DNA from: Chloroflexota bacterium
Lineage (GTDB): Bacteria > Chloroflexota > Dormibacteria > Dormibacterales > Dormibacteraceae
Direction: 5' to 3'
NCBI GenBank assembly: GCA_005887685.1
Contig: VBHJ01000009.1
Location: 32,079-96,078 of the forward strand
DNA: 64,000 nucleotides
Positions 23,561-32,735 of this stretch are shown here, piece by piece. The notes beneath the pieces are model-generated. The model did no database searches, was not told the DNA's origin, and worked only from the letters and a program-made list of their open reading frames with translations. A program made the position numbers and the translations under genes. The first letter of the stretch is position 1. Each line of letters starts with the position of its first letter.

Positions 23561-26500
23561 TGCGCCTCCTTGACGTTGATGTGGTATGTCGCGCCGGCGA
23601 ACCGGCCGGCAAAGATGTAGTCCAGGCCCGCCCAGTCGAAGTCGGGTGCGCTGAGCTCGCGGCCGCCATGCAGCGATGCGCCTGCGAGCGAAGGCACCGA
23701 CCATTCGACTCCGAGCGTCGATGATCGAAGTCGCGCCCAGCCGCCGGTCACCAGAACCCAGCTGCCGAACTGAGGGCCCTTCAGCGTCGCCTGGTTTTCA
23801 GCTGCGAAGTCGTCGAATGCGGAGGACTGCTCGTTGAGGATGCCGACCTCTGAATATCCGGGCGCCAACCAGATCGTTTTCATCGCCACTGACACGCCAG
23901 TCCCGTCGACGGTGTAGGTGACTTCGATCGCACCTCGTGATGGGATCGGCGTGAAACGGTATTCGTGTGCGGCATCGCCGCCGATCTCGTCGAGCTGGAA
24001 CGTGCGCTGCCAGACGGCGGTGTTCGGGGTGGACAGGTCGACGTCCGCCACGGTTCTCGAGTAGACCCAACCGTCGGCGTAGTGGACGATCGGGACCCCG
24101 AATCCCATTCCTTCGCCGGTCGCCTTCCGGGAGGCGATCTGCAGCGCGAGGCCTTTGGCCAGGGGAGCGGTCTTACCCTGCGCGGGCATGGGCGAGATCG
24201 CCACATTGGCGCCGGGGTAGACGGACTGCAGCGCGCGGGCCTGGCCGAGCCGGTAGACGTAGACGGGCTTGCCGGCGCCGGCCTGATAGCTGCTCTGCTG
24301 GCCCAACGACGCAAAAGGCGGAGAGGGCGATCCGACCGCCAGCTCGGGGAACACCTCGGTCGCGCGGTAGTAGCTGATGTTCTCCACGACGACGACGTTG
24401 ACTCCATGCGAGCGCATCCACTCCAGGGCCTGGGCACGGTCGAGCGGGAGCGCCTGCGAGCCGGCGATGTCGGACGGGCGCTTTCCGCTGTAGTACGCGG
24501 TGGCCGGAGAATCGGTGAGCAGCACGCCCGGCGCTCCCGCCGAAGCGCGACCCGCCGCCACCAGTCCCGCGTTGGCGTTGGCGAAGCTCCAGAAGACGGG
24601 TAAGAATCCGACCGCGAGCATCGCTGTCGCGCCGACGGCGAGCAGCCTGACGACCCGGGTGTGCCTGTCGAGCGCGGCCGCAGCCAGGAGCGCCATCGCG
24701 GGCAGGGCCGGGTACAGGTAGCGGTGGCTTCCGCTGTAAACCCCGATCGCGACGAGCACGAACACGGCGGCGAGGTAGACGAGAGCGGGGAAGTAGACGA
24801 ATCGCCACACCGCGGTGGCGTGGCTGCGAAGGGCGGCGACCGCTCCGACCACCCCGAACGCGACCAGCGGCAGAGCGGCCAGACCGAAGGTCGCGGCGAG
24901 CTCGCCCAGGCGATGCACGCCGTTCGCGGGCAGGCTGCCACGCGCGGATGCGGACAGCACCTCGACCGTGCCTCGAGCCATCGAATGGCTCGCCGGCGCA
25001 AAACCGAACTGCAGGAAGAGCAGCACCGCCAGCGACGGGACCGCCCATGCCACCGCGGCGGCGCGCGAGGGCGCTGTGGCCCGCGACCGGATCGTCTCGA
25101 CCAGGGCGAATCCGGCCGCCGCCACAACCCAGATCCACGCCTTGGTCGAAGTCACGCACGCGAGCGCGGCGAGGAGCGCCGCCACCTTCAGCCGGCCACG
25201 CACCGCGGCGAGTGCGGCGGCCGTCAGGAGCGCGGTGAGAAGGGGCTCGATGACAGCCGACCCGGAGGTGAACAGGAAGACCGGGTTCAGGACGAGCAGG
25301 GCTACAGCAAGCCGTGCCTGGCGTACGTTGGGCGCAAGGGCATACACGCATGCCGCGGTCGCCGCCCCCAGCAGCGCGCCCATTGCTTTGAGGGCGCCGA
25401 GCTGCTGCAGGCCGAAGAGCTTCAGCAAACCCGCCGCCAGCACGTGGTAGGCGGGAAGCCACGTGTCTTCCATGCCGAACAGCGGGTCGTGCAGGTGTCC
25501 GGTGGCGGCAAAGTTGGCCGCGATGAGCCAGTGCCCGTATCCGTCCTCGAATGGCTCGGGCAGCTGGGCGGCAAGCAGCAACAGGATGGCCGCCAGCCCG
25601 AGCAATGCCACCACCGGAGCGCCGGCCTGGACTCGAACCAAAGCGCGCCGGCCGAGGCGGCGCAGCGTCAGCACCTCCAGGAAATCGACGATGCTCAGCG
25701 CCGACACGACGAAGAAGCCGAGCGCGAACATTGTGGAGTACACGGCGATCAGCGACTGGCCCCTCGCGAGGGCGAAGGGGACCAGGGCGAGCGCGATCAG
25801 GCCGGCCGCGCCATCGATCAGCGCGCGTGGATCTCCCACCCGCACGTAAGCCTGGTCTCGCCACTCCTGCCCCCTTTGCACGATGCGGTGCTTGGGTGTG
25901 CGCACGAAGACGCCGCCCGGCCGAAGCGCGCGGCTGAGCGCGATCAGGGTGTTCAAGGACATGCCCGCGCCGACCACCTGGCACAGGATCGATGGAATGC
26001 CCGACCACCACTTCCGCCCTCGCCTCGTCTGCGCGGCCACGAAGCCCACCCACGGCGCGACGCCGACGAGGATCGTGATCGCGGAGGAATCGGCCAGGTA
26101 CCAGGGCAGGCGCAGTCCGGCGGCCCCGAATGCCAGCAGAACCAGGGGGTAGCACGCGAGCTGAACGAGCATCACCGGCCCCACCCCATAGGCCAGCAGG
26201 TGCACCGCAGCCTCGAACTTGACGGCCGCGCGGCTCCGGCTGCGCAGCACCGGAACCAGCAACCGGAACGCGGTCTGGAAGCTGCCCGTGGCCCAGCGCG
26301 ATTGCTGGCGCCGGTAGGCATCGATGGAGACGGGCAGCTCTTCCGGCACGACGAGGTCCTCGACGTAAGCGGCCTTCCAACCGCGCAGCTGCGCGCGGTA
26401 GCTCAGGTCCAGGTCTTCGGTGAGCGTGCGGGCGCTCCATCCGCCGGCGTCCTCGATCGCCGTACGCCGCCAGACGCCGGCGGTCCCGGTGAAGTTGGTG

Positions 26501-27129
26501 AAGTAGCCGCGCGAGGACCGGACGGCCTGCTCGACCAGGAAGTGAAAGTCGATCGCCATCGCCTGCAGGCGCGTGAACAGCGAATAGCCCTCGTCGAGGT
26601 GGCCCCATCGCGCCTGGGCGAATGCGACAGACCGATCGTCGAAGGCGCCCATGATCCGCCGCAGAAAGTCAATCGGTGGCACGAAGTCGGCGTCGAAGAT
26701 TGCGATGAACGGCGCGTCCGTCTGCTCGAGGCCGAAAGCCAGCGCGCCGGCCTTGAAGCCGGCTCGCGAACCACGGCGCACGTGGGTGACGTGGATCTGT
26801 TTGCGTCGCCAGTGCGCCGCACGCCTCGCGATGATCTGCGTCGTTTCGTCGTCCGAGTCGTCCAGGACCTGGACCTCGAGATGCCCGCGCGGCCAGTCCA
26901 TCGAGCACACCGCGTCGATCACGCGCTCCGCGACGTATCGCTCATTGAAGATGGGAACCTGGACGCAAACCGTCGGCTCCTCTCCATTCACGGGGAGGTG
27001 GCGGGGAGCGCCGGAGGGGCTGTTCCGTATCCGTAAAGCGCGAAGCGTCAAGTAGAGAAGGTTCAACCCAAAGACGAAGAGCAGCACGCTCGTCGTCGCG
27101 AGTACGGCGACGGCGATGAACCTGATCAA
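23557..27129 (-). CDS. Giant membrane glycosyltransferase: GT2 plus GT39/ArnT-like plus C-terminal domain
   Basis: About 1190 residues from a TTG at 27129 that overlaps the upstream stop (TTGA); the track start at 27261 lies in another gene. One N-terminal TM is followed by a processive GT2 domain: VLDDSDDET (about 90), FDADFVPP (about 147), TEDLDLSYRA (about 237) and QQSRW (about 275), the D,D,D,QxxRW set of CslA/BcsA-like enzymes, then further TMs. A second module is a polytopic GT-C-like domain with an acidic loop motif near EPFEDGYGHWL and LPAYHVLAAG. The last 250 residues are soluble and beta-rich (SSYQAGAGKPVYVYRLG; HYADGWVYSR). A single chain with two glycosyltransferase folds suggests making and then transferring a surface glycan, which is inference. 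Confidence 0.85.
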   Translation of the reverse strand: MIRFIAVAVLATTSVLLFVFGLNLLYLTLRALRIRNSPSGAPRHLPVNGEEPTVCVQVPIFNERYVAERVIDAVCSMDWPRGHLEVQVLDDSDDETTQIIARRAAHWRRKQIHVTHVRRGSRAGFKAGALAFGLEQTDAPFIAIFDADFVPPIDFLRRIMGAFDDRSVAFAQARWGHLDEGYSLFTRLQAMAIDFHFLVEQAVRSSRGYFTNFTGTAGVWRRTAIEDAGGWSARTLTEDLDLSYRAQLRGWKAAYVEDLVVPEELPVSIDAYRRQQSRWATGSFQTAFRLLVPVLRSRSRAAVKFEAAVHLLAYGVGPVMLVQLACYPLVLLAFGAAGLRLPWYLADSSAITILVGVAPWVGFVAAQTRRGRKWWSGIPSILCQVVGAGMSLNTLIALSRALRPGGVFVRTPKHRIVQRGQEWRDQAYVRVGDPRALIDGAAGLIALALVPFALARGQSLIAVYSTMFALGFFVVSALSIVDFLEVLTLRRLGRRALVRVQAGAPVVALLGLAAILLLLAAQLPEPFEDGYGHWLIAANFAATGHLHDPLFGMEDTWLPAYHVLAAGLLKLFGLQQLGALKAMGALLGAATAACVYALAPNVRQARLAVALLVLNPVFLFTSGSAVIEPLLTALLTAAALAAVRGRLKVAALLAALACVTSTKAWIWVVAAAGFALVETIRSRATAPSRAAAVAWAVPSLAVLLFLQFGFAPASHSMARGTVEVLSASARGSLPANGVHRLGELAATFGLAALPLVAFGVVGAVAALRSHATAVWRFVYFPALVYLAAVFVLVAIGVYSGSHRYLYPALPAMALLAAAALDRHTRVVRLLAVGATAMLAVGFLPVFWSFANANAGLVAAGRASAGAPGVLLTDSPATAYYSGKRPSDIAGSQALPLDRAQALEWMRSHGVNVVVVENISYYRATEVFPELAVGSPSPPFASLGQQSSYQAGAGKPVYVYRLGQARALQSVYPGANVAISPMPAQGKTAPLAKGLALQIASRKATGEGMGFGVPIVHYADGWVYSRTVADVDLSTPNTAVWQRTFQLDEIGGDAAHEYRFTPIPSRGAIEVTYTVDGTGVSVAMKTIWLAPGYSEVGILNEQSSAFDDFAAENQATLKGPQFGSWVLVTGGWARLRSSTLGVEWSVPSLAGASLHGGRELSAPDFDWAGLDYIFAGRFAGATYHINVKEAQ

Positions 27130-28034
27130 TTGGAGTCGAACAACGTGTACGGCCGCATGGTGGCGCGGACGAATGCCACACGGGCCAGTGCGTCGGGACG
27201 GTTGCGTCGGGTCCACTGCATGTAGCGCCACGCCGACTCGCCGAGCAAGCGCGCGGGCCAATCGAGCACGGACGGGAACAGCAGCTTCGACACGCGGCGT
27301 TGCGGAGGATCGATCAGCAGCGGCGAAGACCGTTGCGCGAGCTGCGGAAAGTGGTCGAGGAGAATCGGATTGGCATCGATCACATCACGGATCGCTTCAA
27401 CTCCGAAGACCGGTTCGCCGATGAGAAGCTCGAACGCCATGTCTTCGTCCTGCCGCACGAGAGGCAGGCCCTGAGACCGCTCCAGGATCAGGTTGGCGGT
27501 CATCAGCCGCGGGGCGATTGGACGCCGGGTCAAGTCGTCGACCGGTTTGTGGCGATACCTCAGCGCGTGCAGGATGCCGAGGACGTTCACCATCACATAC
27601 GCGAGGTGGCGGTGGCCGTCCTCCACGATCAGGTTCAGGTCGACGTCGTCGGATTCGCGAAACCCGCCGCTCGCCAGCGACCCTGCGATGGAAACGCTCG
27701 TGATAAAGGGCGCGACCGACACCAAGGTGCGGATGAACTCGACGGCGAGCCGGACATAAGCCGCCGACTCATGGCTGTGGGCAGCGGATCGGCTCCGGAT
27801 GTCCCCCGCCCGACCGAGGGCGGAGCGCTGCACGACCAGGTCTTCGGCGATTGCGAGCTCGGGGTCGGCCGCGACCGCCCAACTGACGTCGGCTTCGGCA
27901 ACGGGCCCGCCGAGGCAGAGCTCGGAGAGTCGCCGGGGTGAGACCGCGTACCCACGCCTGTCGAGAAGAGCGATCGTCCGCCGGACGCGCTCTCCGACAG
28001 GGCGCGCGGCCACCGCCGCGTAGCCGACGCTCAT
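27126..28034 (-). CDS. Nucleotidyltransferase-fold protein
   Basis: A 302-residue protein. SIAGSLASGGFRESDDVDLN matches the polymerase-beta nucleotidyltransferase signature (GS...G...DxD) at about residues 116-135. No zinc finger or tRNA-processing domain is seen. The Arg-rich C-terminus (YMQWTRRNRPDALARV) is unassigned. The target could be an aminoglycoside, a protein or a nucleotide sugar precursor. It overlaps the glycosyltransferase start by four bases, so it belongs to the same operon. The ATG at 28034 has no ribosome site and may be leaderless. Divergent from the P5CDH fusion. Confidence 0.75.
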   Translation of the reverse strand: MSVGYAAVAARPVGERVRRTIALLDRRGYAVSPRRLSELCLGGPVAEADVSWAVAADPELAIAEDLVVQRSALGRAGDIRSRSAAHSHESAAYVRLAVEFIRTLVSVAPFITSVSIAGSLASGGFRESDDVDLNLIVEDGHRHLAYVMVNVLGILHALRYRHKPVDDLTRRPIAPRLMTANLILERSQGLPLVRQDEDMAFELLIGEPVFGVEAIRDVIDANPILLDHFPQLAQRSSPLLIDPPQRRVSKLLFPSVLDWPARLLGESAWRYMQWTRRNRPDALARVAFVRATMRPYTLFDSN

Positions 28035-28118
28035 GGGGTGGGATACGGGTTTGGGTTACGTGCCATCATCGAGTCGCAAGATCAAGAAAGCGCACGAACA
28101 ACTCGTGGAGGAAGGCAG

Positions 28119-30464
28119 ATGACAGCCGACGGACATTTCCAGGTTCCCCAGCCGACCAACGAGCCGGTTCGGTCCTACGCGCCATCTGACCCCCACCGCA
28201 AGAGCCTCAAGTCTCGCTTGGCCGAGCTCACGGATGCAAGGACCGAGGTCCCGATGCTGATCGGTGGCGAGCGTCGCTGGGGCGCGTCGCGAGCCGACAT
28301 CCGAGCGCCGCATCGGCACGAGCTCGCCGTCGCGGAGTACGCGGTCGGCGGAGCCAAGGACATCGACGATGCGATCAAGGCCGCGCTCGGGGCGCGGAAG
28401 ATGTGGGCGGCCACCGCCTATCACGAACGTGCGGCTGTCCTGCTTCGCGCGGCGTCGTTGCTGGCCGGCCCGTGGCGCGACACCATCAACGCGGCCACGA
28501 TGCTCGGCCAGTCGAAGACCGTGCACCAGGCGGAGATCGACGCAGCTTGCGAGACGATCGACTTCTGGCGTTACAACGCATTTTTCGGCGACCAGCTGCT
28601 GCGCAACCAGCCGCTCAATGACGGCACGGCGTGGAACCGGCTCGAGTACCGTCCGCTGGAGGGATTCATCTTCGCGGTCAGCCCGTTCAACTTCACGTCG
28701 ATCGGGGGCAACCTGCCGACGGCGCCGATGCTCATGGGCAATACCGTGGTTTTCAAGCCGGCGACCCAGACCCTGCTGGCCAGCCATTTCCTGATGGAGC
28801 TTCTCATCGAAGCCGGAATGCCGCCGGGAGTGATCAACATGGTGAGTGGGAGCGCTGCCGAGATCTCGAGCAAAGTGCTCAGCCACCCCGAGCTGGCCGG
28901 GATACATTTCACCGGCTCAACCGAGGTGTTTCATGGCATGTGGCGCGAGGTCGGGCAGAACATCGACCGCTATCGAACGTATCCGCGGCTGGTGGGCGAG
29001 ACCGGCGGCAAGGATTTTGTCGTTGCGCATGACTCTGCTGACACAGATGCGCTGCGCACCGCGCTGATCCGCGGCGCGTTCGAGTACCAGGGCCAGAAGT
29101 GTTCGGCCGCGTCGCGCGCCTATATCCCGCAGTCGATGTGGAAGGAGATGAAGCCGGAGCTGGTCGACCTGGTGGAGGCGATTCCGCAGGGCGACGTCGC
29201 CGACTTCCGCAACTTCATGGGCGCGGTGATCGACGGCCGCGCCTACGCGAACCACATGACCGCCATCGAATTCGCGCGCAAGACCGATACCGCGAAGGTC
29301 GTTGCGGGCGGCAAAGGCGATGACAAGGTGGGTTGGTTCATCCGTCCGACGGTCATCGAGACGACCGATCCGAACTTCAAGCTGCTGCGCGAGGAGCTCT
29401 TCGGGCCGATCCTGACCGTCTACCCGTACGCGGATGGAAAGTTCGAGGAGACGCTGGACCTGTGCGACCGGACAAGCCCGTATGGGTTGACCGGGGCCAT
29501 CTTCGCGCGCGACAGGCAGGCCATCAGCAAGGCGTCGGAGACGCTGGTCAACGCTGCCGGCAACTTCTACATCAACGACAAGCCAACCGGTGCGGTGGTG
29601 GGCTTGCAGCCTTTCGGCGGCGCACGTGCCTCGGGGACGAACGACAAAGCGGGGTCATTTCTCAACCTCATCCGCTGGGTCAGGACCACGAGCGAGGAGC
29701 ACTCTAAGACCGTTCGGTTCGAGGTCGATGGGGCGGTCGCGACCGTCACCATCGACCGCCCGCAGGTCCGCAACGCAGTCGACTCGGAGACCGCGGCCGC
29801 GCTGGCGGAGGGCTTCCGCCGTTTCGAAACTGACGAGAGCCTTTCGGTCGCCGTGCTGACAGGTGCGGGGGGCAACTTCTGTGCCGGCTTCGACCTGAAG
29901 GCGCTCGCCGCCGGCGGCGGCAACCGGTTGACCGAAACCGGCGAGGGTCCGATGGGTCCGACGCGGATGATGCTGGGCAAGCCGGTCATCGCCGCGATCG
30001 AGGGCTACGCGGTGGCCGGCGGGTTGGAGCTCGCGCTCTGGTGCGACCTCCGGGTCGCCGCACGCAGCGCGACGCTCGGCGTGTTCAATCGCCGGTTTGG
30101 CGTGCCGCTGATCGACCTGGGCACGGTGCGCCTGCCGCGCCTCGTCGGGCAGGGTCGCGCGCTCGACCTGATCCTGACCGGCAGGCCGGTGCGCGCCGAG
30201 GAGGCGCTGGAGATCGGTCTGGTGGAGCGGTTGGTCGATCCCGGGCAGGCGCTTGCCGAGGCGCAAGAGCTCGCCCGGCAGATCGCCGGAGCGCCCCAGG
30301 GAGCGTTGCGTGCCGACCGCTTGAGCGCGCTCAATCAGTGGTCGCTCGACGTGGAGCAGGCGATGCGGGCGGAGTATCGGGGTGGGCTCGACGTCATCGC
30401 CTCGGGCGAAGCTCAAGAGGGCGCGCGTCGATTTGCGGAAGGGTCAGGACGTCACGGGACGTGA
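28119..30464 (+). CDS. L-glutamate gamma-semialdehyde (P5C) dehydrogenase fused to a crotonase domain
   Basis: The track start (28038) precedes a better ATG at 28119 with GGAGGAAGG upstream, giving 781 residues. Residues 1-527 are a full-length group 4 P5C dehydrogenase: FAVSPFNFTSIGGNLP, VFKPATQT, FTGSTEVF, LVGETGGKD (general-base Glu about 293), YQGQKCSAASRAYIP (catalytic Cys about 327), EELFGPILTVYPY, FGGARASGTNDKAG. It oxidises glutamate semialdehyde to glutamate with NAD. From about 530 the same frame encodes a complete enoyl-CoA hydratase/isomerase fold: VTIDRPQVRNAV, GAGGNFCAGFDLKAL, EGYAVAGGLELALWCDL, RFGVPLIDLGTVRLPRL. I know no standard pathway joining these. No proline dehydrogenase is adjacent. 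Confidence 0.92.
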   Translation: MTADGHFQVPQPTNEPVRSYAPSDPHRKSLKSRLAELTDARTEVPMLIGGERRWGASRADIRAPHRHELAVAEYAVGGAKDIDDAIKAALGARKMWAATAYHERAAVLLRAASLLAGPWRDTINAATMLGQSKTVHQAEIDAACETIDFWRYNAFFGDQLLRNQPLNDGTAWNRLEYRPLEGFIFAVSPFNFTSIGGNLPTAPMLMGNTVVFKPATQTLLASHFLMELLIEAGMPPGVINMVSGSAAEISSKVLSHPELAGIHFTGSTEVFHGMWREVGQNIDRYRTYPRLVGETGGKDFVVAHDSADTDALRTALIRGAFEYQGQKCSAASRAYIPQSMWKEMKPELVDLVEAIPQGDVADFRNFMGAVIDGRAYANHMTAIEFARKTDTAKVVAGGKGDDKVGWFIRPTVIETTDPNFKLLREELFGPILTVYPYADGKFEETLDLCDRTSPYGLTGAIFARDRQAISKASETLVNAAGNFYINDKPTGAVVGLQPFGGARASGTNDKAGSFLNLIRWVRTTSEEHSKTVRFEVDGAVATVTIDRPQVRNAVDSETAAALAEGFRRFETDESLSVAVLTGAGGNFCAGFDLKALAAGGGNRLTETGEGPMGPTRMMLGKPVIAAIEGYAVAGGLELALWCDLRVAARSATLGVFNRRFGVPLIDLGTVRLPRLVGQGRALDLILTGRPVRAEEALEIGLVERLVDPGQALAEAQELARQIAGAPQGALRADRLSALNQWSLDVEQAMRAEYRGGLDVIASGEAQEGARRFAEGSGRHGT

Positions 30465-31557
30465 AGGCTGCGACTGACAGCAGGACCACCGCGCCCAGCT
30501 CGGCGGCGATCACGGGGACCGGGCCCCAGATGGGTTCGCCCTCCACCGCCAGCACGCCGGCCAAGAGGTAGATCCAGATCCAGACCGGTCCCTTGGCACG
30601 GAGACAGAGCCACGCCGCAAGTCCCAGCATGGCGAGGTCGTCGAGGTGGACGTACGGCGTCGCGAGCATGCCTCCGACCAGCGCGCAGACGTAAATCCAC
30701 TCGATGCCGCGCCGGCGCAGGCGGTACGCCAGGACCAGGGTCCAGATGGCGATGACCACCTGGACGGGCCGCGCGGCATCGCCTAGCAGGTAGGCGAGGG
30801 TGAGCTCACGGTTCACCGGCACGCTTGCGGCAAAGCTCAGGCGCGCCTCGTACGCGCCGAGGCCGTCGAATCCCAGCGCGAGAGCCGACGCCCCGGCCAG
30901 CGCGCCCACGGCGATCACGCTGCCGAGAAAGGCGCGGTCCTGGCGCGCCGCCAGCAGCGCAAGTGGTGCCAGGAACGCGAGCTGCGGCTTGAGGGCGAGC
31001 AGTCCGAGCGCGAGTCCGGCCAGCAGCGGTCGCTCCGCACGCAGTAACGCGTACGAGCCCGCGACCCCGAGCGCCACGAACATCCCGGGCTGGCCCAGCT
31101 GCAGCCCGTAGATCACCGGCAGCCATCCCACGGCAGCGGCCAGGTAGATGATTCGAGCGCGACCGACGCCAGGCGCGGCCAGGTACCACGTACCGGCCAG
31201 GGCGGCCAGGAGCAGCGCGCTCCAGACCCAGTAGCCGGCGGCATAGGGAAGCGGTGTCAGCGGCAGCGCCAACCAGGCCACAGGCGGTGGGCTGATGTAG
31301 CGAGCCAGCTCGGCGACCTTTATCCCCGACCCAAGCATGTCGAGCTGCGCCTGCTGCAAGGAAAGGTCGTAGATCGAAGACCAGCCTTGTCCGAGGCCGA
31401 TCTTCGCGGCGACGTAGTAGAACGTGAAATCGTTGTGGAAGTGGTCGGACGCGTACGCCGCGGCCCACTGGTACAGGTCGAAGATGGCGAAGAGTACGGC
31501 GGTGGCGGCGCCGGCGGCAGCGCCGAGGTTCCGCCACCGTCCCGAAGATGCGACCAC
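30394..31557 (-). CDS. GT87-type (DUF2029) polytopic mannosyltransferase
   Basis: A 387-residue membrane protein with about ten TM helices. It fits the GT-C/GT87 family: DFTFYYVAAKIGLGQG with the acidic residue of the first loop, SPPPVAWLALPLTPLPYAAG, QLGQPGMFVALGVAGSYALL, LGLLALKPQLAFLAPLAL and the late YVHLDDLAMLGLAAWL. Family enzymes add mannose or arabinose from polyprenyl-phosphate donors to envelope glycolipids. GTG 31557 is the start. Its 3' end overlaps the P5CDH-crotonase gene tail by 71 bases on the opposite strand. Divergent from the GNAT. Confidence 0.85.
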   Translation of the reverse strand: MVASSGRWRNLGAAAGAATAVLFAIFDLYQWAAAYASDHFHNDFTFYYVAAKIGLGQGWSSIYDLSLQQAQLDMLGSGIKVAELARYISPPPVAWLALPLTPLPYAAGYWVWSALLLAALAGTWYLAAPGVGRARIIYLAAAVGWLPVIYGLQLGQPGMFVALGVAGSYALLRAERPLLAGLALGLLALKPQLAFLAPLALLAARQDRAFLGSVIAVGALAGASALALGFDGLGAYEARLSFAASVPVNRELTLAYLLGDAARPVQVVIAIWTLVLAYRLRRRGIEWIYVCALVGGMLATPYVHLDDLAMLGLAAWLCLRAKGPVWIWIYLLAGVLAVEGEPIWGPVPVIAAELGAVVLLSVAAFTSRDVLTLPQIDARPLELRPRR

Positions 31558-31575
31558 GGGCGCAGGTTACCTTTT

Positions 31576-32112
31576 GTGGTGGTGACTTCGACCGATTTTG
31601 AACCTCGCGTGATCGAGCTGCGGGACGGCACGAAGGTCCACCTCCGGCCGATCGTTCCCGAGGATGAGCCGCTGCTGCACGAGGCGGTTGCATCGATGTC
31701 GGAGAGGACCGTCTATTTCAGGTTCTTCTCACCCCTCAAGCGCATGTCGGATGCGCTGGCGCACCGGCTTGCGGTCGTGGATTACAACGATCGCTTCGCC
31801 CTGGTCGCGACCACGCACAGGCCCAGCGGTAAAGAGCGAATCGTCGGCGTTGCGCGGTATGACCGAGCCCGCGACACGGACGTTGCGGAGGTGGCCCTCG
31901 CCGTGATCGACGAGTTTCAGCGCCGCGGCCTCGGCAGCGTTCTTCTCGGGGAGCTCGCGCGCGTGGCCCGGAACCACCGCATCAAAACGTTCCAGCTCAT
32001 CGTCCTGCCGGAGAACCGCGAGATGCTCGGCCTGCTCCGGAAGATGGGGTGGATCCACCAGGCGAAGCTGAATGGCGGCGTCTACGAGATCTCGTTCGAC
32101 GTGCCCGAGTGA
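31576..32112 (+). CDS. GNAT-family acetyltransferase
   Basis: The track begins at 31387, which is a shadow. Three tandem GTG codons (31576, 31579, 31582) are the plausible starts, giving about 178 residues. The GNAT fold is clear: IELRDGTKVHLRPIVPEDEP, SERTVYFRFFSPLKRM, and VIDEFQRRGLGSVLLGELAR, with the acetyl-CoA-binding Q/RxxGxG/A (QRRGLGS). The closing NREMLGLLRKMGW is typical. The front matches GNAT domains found alone or fused to acyl-CoA synthetases for protein lysine acetylation. GTGA overlap with the LysE gene couples them. Confidence 0.87.
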   Translation: MVVTSTDFEPRVIELRDGTKVHLRPIVPEDEPLLHEAVASMSERTVYFRFFSPLKRMSDALAHRLAVVDYNDRFALVATTHRPSGKERIVGVARYDRARDTDVAEVALAVIDEFQRRGLGSVLLGELARVARNHRIKTFQLIVLPENREMLGLLRKMGWIHQAKLNGGVYEISFDVPE

Positions 32113-32735
32113 TCGACACCCAGCTGCTTGCTTTCGCGGGAGTCTCCCTTTTGCTTGCGGTGACGCCCGGACCCGACATGGCGGTGGTGACCAAGAACGC
32201 CCTCGCGCACGGACGCCGAGGAGTGGTCCTCACCACAAGCGGCATCGCACTGGCCCTGGTCATCTGGGTCACCGCGACGGCGGTCGGTATCTCCGCGCTG
32301 CTGCGAACTTCAGGAGAGGTGCTGTTCGTCCTCAAGCTGATCGGCGCTTGCTACCTCGCGTATCTCGGCATTCGCGCGCTTCTCGAATCGCGTTCGAGGC
32401 CGGCTGATCTCCTAGCGGGCATGGCGCCTGCCGCGCCGGCCCACGCGGTGTTCAGGCAGGGATTCCTCTCGGCCATCAGCAACCCGAAGCTCGGCGTGTT
32501 TTTTGTCACGTTCCTGCCGCAGTTCGTGCTGCCGGGCCAGCCGGCGCTGTCGCGACTGCTGGTTCTCGGCGTCACCTTCGCCGTGATCGGGTGGATCTGG
32601 ATGAACGTCTACGGGCTTTTCGTGACGCGGCTCCGCGACGTGATCACCGCGCCCCGGGTACGGCAGTGGATGCAGAGAGTGACCGGGGTCGTCCTGCTCG
32701 GTTTCGGCGCGCGGTTAGCGCTGGAGAGGATCTAG
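32109..32735 (+). CDS. LysE/RhtB-family amino acid exporter
   Basis: GTG 32109 overlaps the GNAT stop (GTGA) and gives 208 residues, the usual size. Six hydrophobic segments are visible. Family marks are LLAVTPGPDMAVVTKNALAHGRR after TM1, LKLIGACYLAYLGIRAL, and GFLSAISNPKLGVFFVTFLPQFV. The family exports basic or neutral amino acids or their derivatives at the inner membrane; the substrate is unknown. Co-translation with a GNAT suggests export of an acetylated or detoxified amino acid, which is inference. Confidence 0.92.
   Translation: MIDTQLLAFAGVSLLLAVTPGPDMAVVTKNALAHGRRGVVLTTSGIALALVIWVTATAVGISALLRTSGEVLFVLKLIGACYLAYLGIRALLESRSRPADLLAGMAPAAPAHAVFRQGFLSAISNPKLGVFFVTFLPQFVLPGQPALSRLLVLGVTFAVIGWIWMNVYGLFVTRLRDVITAPRVRQWMQRVTGVVLLGFGARLALERI

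Noticed and set aside
24661-27036. Plus-strand ORF of 791 residues
   Set aside because: Arg/Gln/Glu-rich shadow of the giant glycosyltransferase, with no domain; the minus frame carries all GT2 motifs.
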